Positions 14,882-16,023 of a stretch of DNA of 16,023 bases are shown one piece after another. The notes under the pieces are model-generated. The model was not told the DNA's origin and made no database searches. It saw only the letters and a list, made by a program, of their open reading frames with translations. Source of the DNA: an uncultured Ruminococcus sp. (GTDB lineage Bacteria > Bacillota > Clostridia > Oscillospirales > Ruminococcaceae); assembly GCA_947178195.1 (NCBI GenBank), contig CAMWXM010000035.1, forward strand, positions 1-16,023, in the 5' to 3' direction. Made by a program: the position numbers and the translations under genes. Positions within the stretch are counted from its first letter, which is position 1; every line of letters starts with the position of its first letter.

Positions 14882-16023
14882 ATGGCTGAATTTTCAAAGC
14901 TGACCATAACCAATAAAGGTCAAGCATTGGTGGCTAAAATGATGTCAGGAATCGGAAATATTAATTTTACAAAAATATCTTCCTCTGACAACAAATATAC
15001 GCTTAAAGAACTTGAAAGTTTAACTTCACTTTTAAAGGTTAAACAAACAAGCCTTATTTCAAAAATAACGCGTACAGACAAAACTTCTATTAAGGTTGAA
15101 ACTGCATTTAACAATTCGGAGCTGACAACAGGGTATTATATGAGAACGTTGGGATTATATGCTGTTGATCCTGATGACGGTGAAATACTTTTTGGATTGA
15201 CAATTGAAACAACAGGAAATTGCTATATGCCGCCTTACAACGGAACTACTGCATCGGGGGCGTACATACAGCTTATTACTACGGTAGGCAATGCGGAAAA
15301 TGTATCGCTGAAAACAGATGTAGCGGCGGTAGCAACTATTGGTGATATTAATGAATTGCGTGAGCAGTTTGATAATAAGGTCGATAAAATCGAAGGCAAG
15401 GTACTTTCGACCAATGATTTTACCGATAATTATAAACGGCAAATTGTCGCAAATCAAAATAATATTTCAGCTTTATTTGATATTAAAGTACAGAAGGAAG
15501 AGGGAAAGGGATTATCAACTAACGATTTTACAAATGAATATCGAAATCTTCTTATGTATACTTATAATAGCATTGACGATAAGGTTGATAAGATTTCAGG
15601 TAAGGGACTTTCCTGCAATGACTATACAACGGAAGAAAAGAACAAGCTTGCAGGGATAGATTTTACCCCGTCAACGGACGAGTTGAAATCTACCGTATTC
15701 AAAACTCGTGCGGGATCAAATGATGATAGGTATGCACAGCTTGTAGCTGGTGGTGTTAGATATAACCTGCCTACATCAAATGCATTTGCAGGAGGCTTAT
15801 ATTATCGTAATAATTCAGATACAGATTTACGTGGTTGTATAGGAGCATTTGGTCAGAATGACAAGGTCGAATACTACTACATGGGTCCAGGTTATAGTAA
15901 CCCATGGATAAAGGTTGAATCTACTGGCGTTACAGCAACAACGTTTAAGGGTGACCTATCTGGTATTTCAACATCAGCTTCTAAACTCGCCGTGGCAAGA
16001 AAAATAAATGGTGTATCGTTTGA
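14882..16023 (+). CDS. Tail fibre protein, receptor binding (3' partial)
   Basis: The frame starts at ATG 14882 after GGGAG and stays open to the window edge (380 complete codons). Residues 1-115 match the baseplate-attachment domain of tail-collar fibres (PF12571 type): ITNKGQALVAKMMSG, then YYMRTLGLYAVDPDDGE and ILFGL. A likely coiled region follows, with three copies of GKxLSxNDxT near residues 175, 211 and 243. The last part (about 270-380) is variable in style, with PWIKVESTGVTATTFKGDLSG and ASKLAVARKINGVSF, as found in the beta-rich shafts and tips of many fibres. It would attach to the XkdU-like protein and bind the target cell surface. The C-terminal tip and any chaperone gene are beyond the window. 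Confidence 0.92.
   Translation, partial: MAEFSKLTITNKGQALVAKMMSGIGNINFTKISSSDNKYTLKELESLTSLLKVKQTSLISKITRTDKTSIKVETAFNNSELTTGYYMRTLGLYAVDPDDGEILFGLTIETTGNCYMPPYNGTTASGAYIQLITTVGNAENVSLKTDVAAVATIGDINELREQFDNKVDKIEGKVLSTNDFTDNYKRQIVANQNNISALFDIKVQKEEGKGLSTNDFTNEYRNLLMYTYNSIDDKVDKISGKGLSCNDYTTEEKNKLAGIDFTPSTDELKSTVFKTRAGSNDDRYAQLVAGGVRYNLPTSNAFAGGLYYRNNSDTDLRGCIGAFGQNDKVEYYYMGPGYSNPWIKVESTGVTATTFKGDLSGISTSASKLAVARKINGVSF
15378..15655 (+). repeat. Three GKxLSxNDxT repeats in the tail fibre
   Basis: The Leu codons of the repeats start at 15404, 15512 and 15608, spaced 36 and 32 codons apart. The first and third are preceded by KVDKI and the third followed by EEKNKLAGI. The motif recurs in many Firmicute phage fibres and probably marks turns between helical shaft segments. 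The copies differ in DNA sequence. Confidence 0.8.

Noticed and set aside
15339..15659. 106-residue reading frame overlapping the fibre gene
   Set aside because: The overlapping + frame is a continuous tail fibre with recognisable domains; this frame has no ribosome site.
14882..16023. Diversity-generating retroelement target or invertible fibre segment
   Set aside because: No template repeat, reverse transcriptase, invertase or inverted repeats are visible in the window, and the gene is cut off before its tip.
1..16023. CRISPR array, tRNA, rRNA or insertion sequence
   Set aside because: No spaced direct repeats, tRNA-like cloverleaf, rRNA core sequence or transposase was found in reading both strands.

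Overview
This window looks like DNA from a low-GC Firmicute of the class Clostridia, most likely a Ruminococcus-type gut bacterium. The basis is strong AGGAGG-type ribosome sites, AT-rich third codon positions, a SpaA pilin with a class B sortase, a DUF3852 protein and a DUF3991/Toprim protein of the kind carried by clostridial integrative conjugative elements, and a PBSX-type contractile tail cluster. Genus is an inference. All genes are on the + strand and nearly all are tightly packed or overlapping.

Region A (1 to about 4990) resembles the surface and processing part of a conjugative element. It holds the 3' end of a multi-domain SpaA/Cna_B adhesin with a TPYTG sorting signal, an overlapping class B sortase, a DUF3852 membrane protein, a lipoprotein, a small basic protein and a DUF3991/Toprim protein. 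A strong intrinsic-terminator hairpin sits just before the Toprim ribosome site. Lines counted by eye here run about 45-47% GC.

Region B (about 4990 to the end) is a contractile tail operon in exactly the PBSX xkdK-to-xkdU order: sheath, tube, tail assembly chaperone with a -1 frameshift extension, tape measure, LysM spacer protein, XkdQ-like hub, XkdR-like protein carrying an inserted NlpC/P60 peptidase, XkdS/gp25-like, baseplate J (XkdT), XkdU and a tail fibre that runs off the window. Lines counted by eye run about 32-38% GC. No head, portal, terminase, holin or integrase gene is visible, so phage, defective prophage and tailocin cannot be told apart.

The two regions meet abruptly. The sheath gene lacks its usual first roughly 80 residues; its frame is instead continuous with a short reading frame that overlaps the 3' end of the Toprim gene and has its own good ribosome site. 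This is either a real recombination or deletion junction between a conjugative element and a tail cluster, or an assembly chimera. Sequence alone does not decide.

The clearest mechanistic observations are a textbook A AAA AAC frameshift site with a GC hairpin 8 nt downstream in the chaperone gene; a cell-wall peptidase domain embedded in a DUF2577 baseplate protein with its three catalytic residues visible; a perfect terminator hairpin with a UACG tetraloop inside the LysM gene; and a 154-residue internal duplication in the tape measure.
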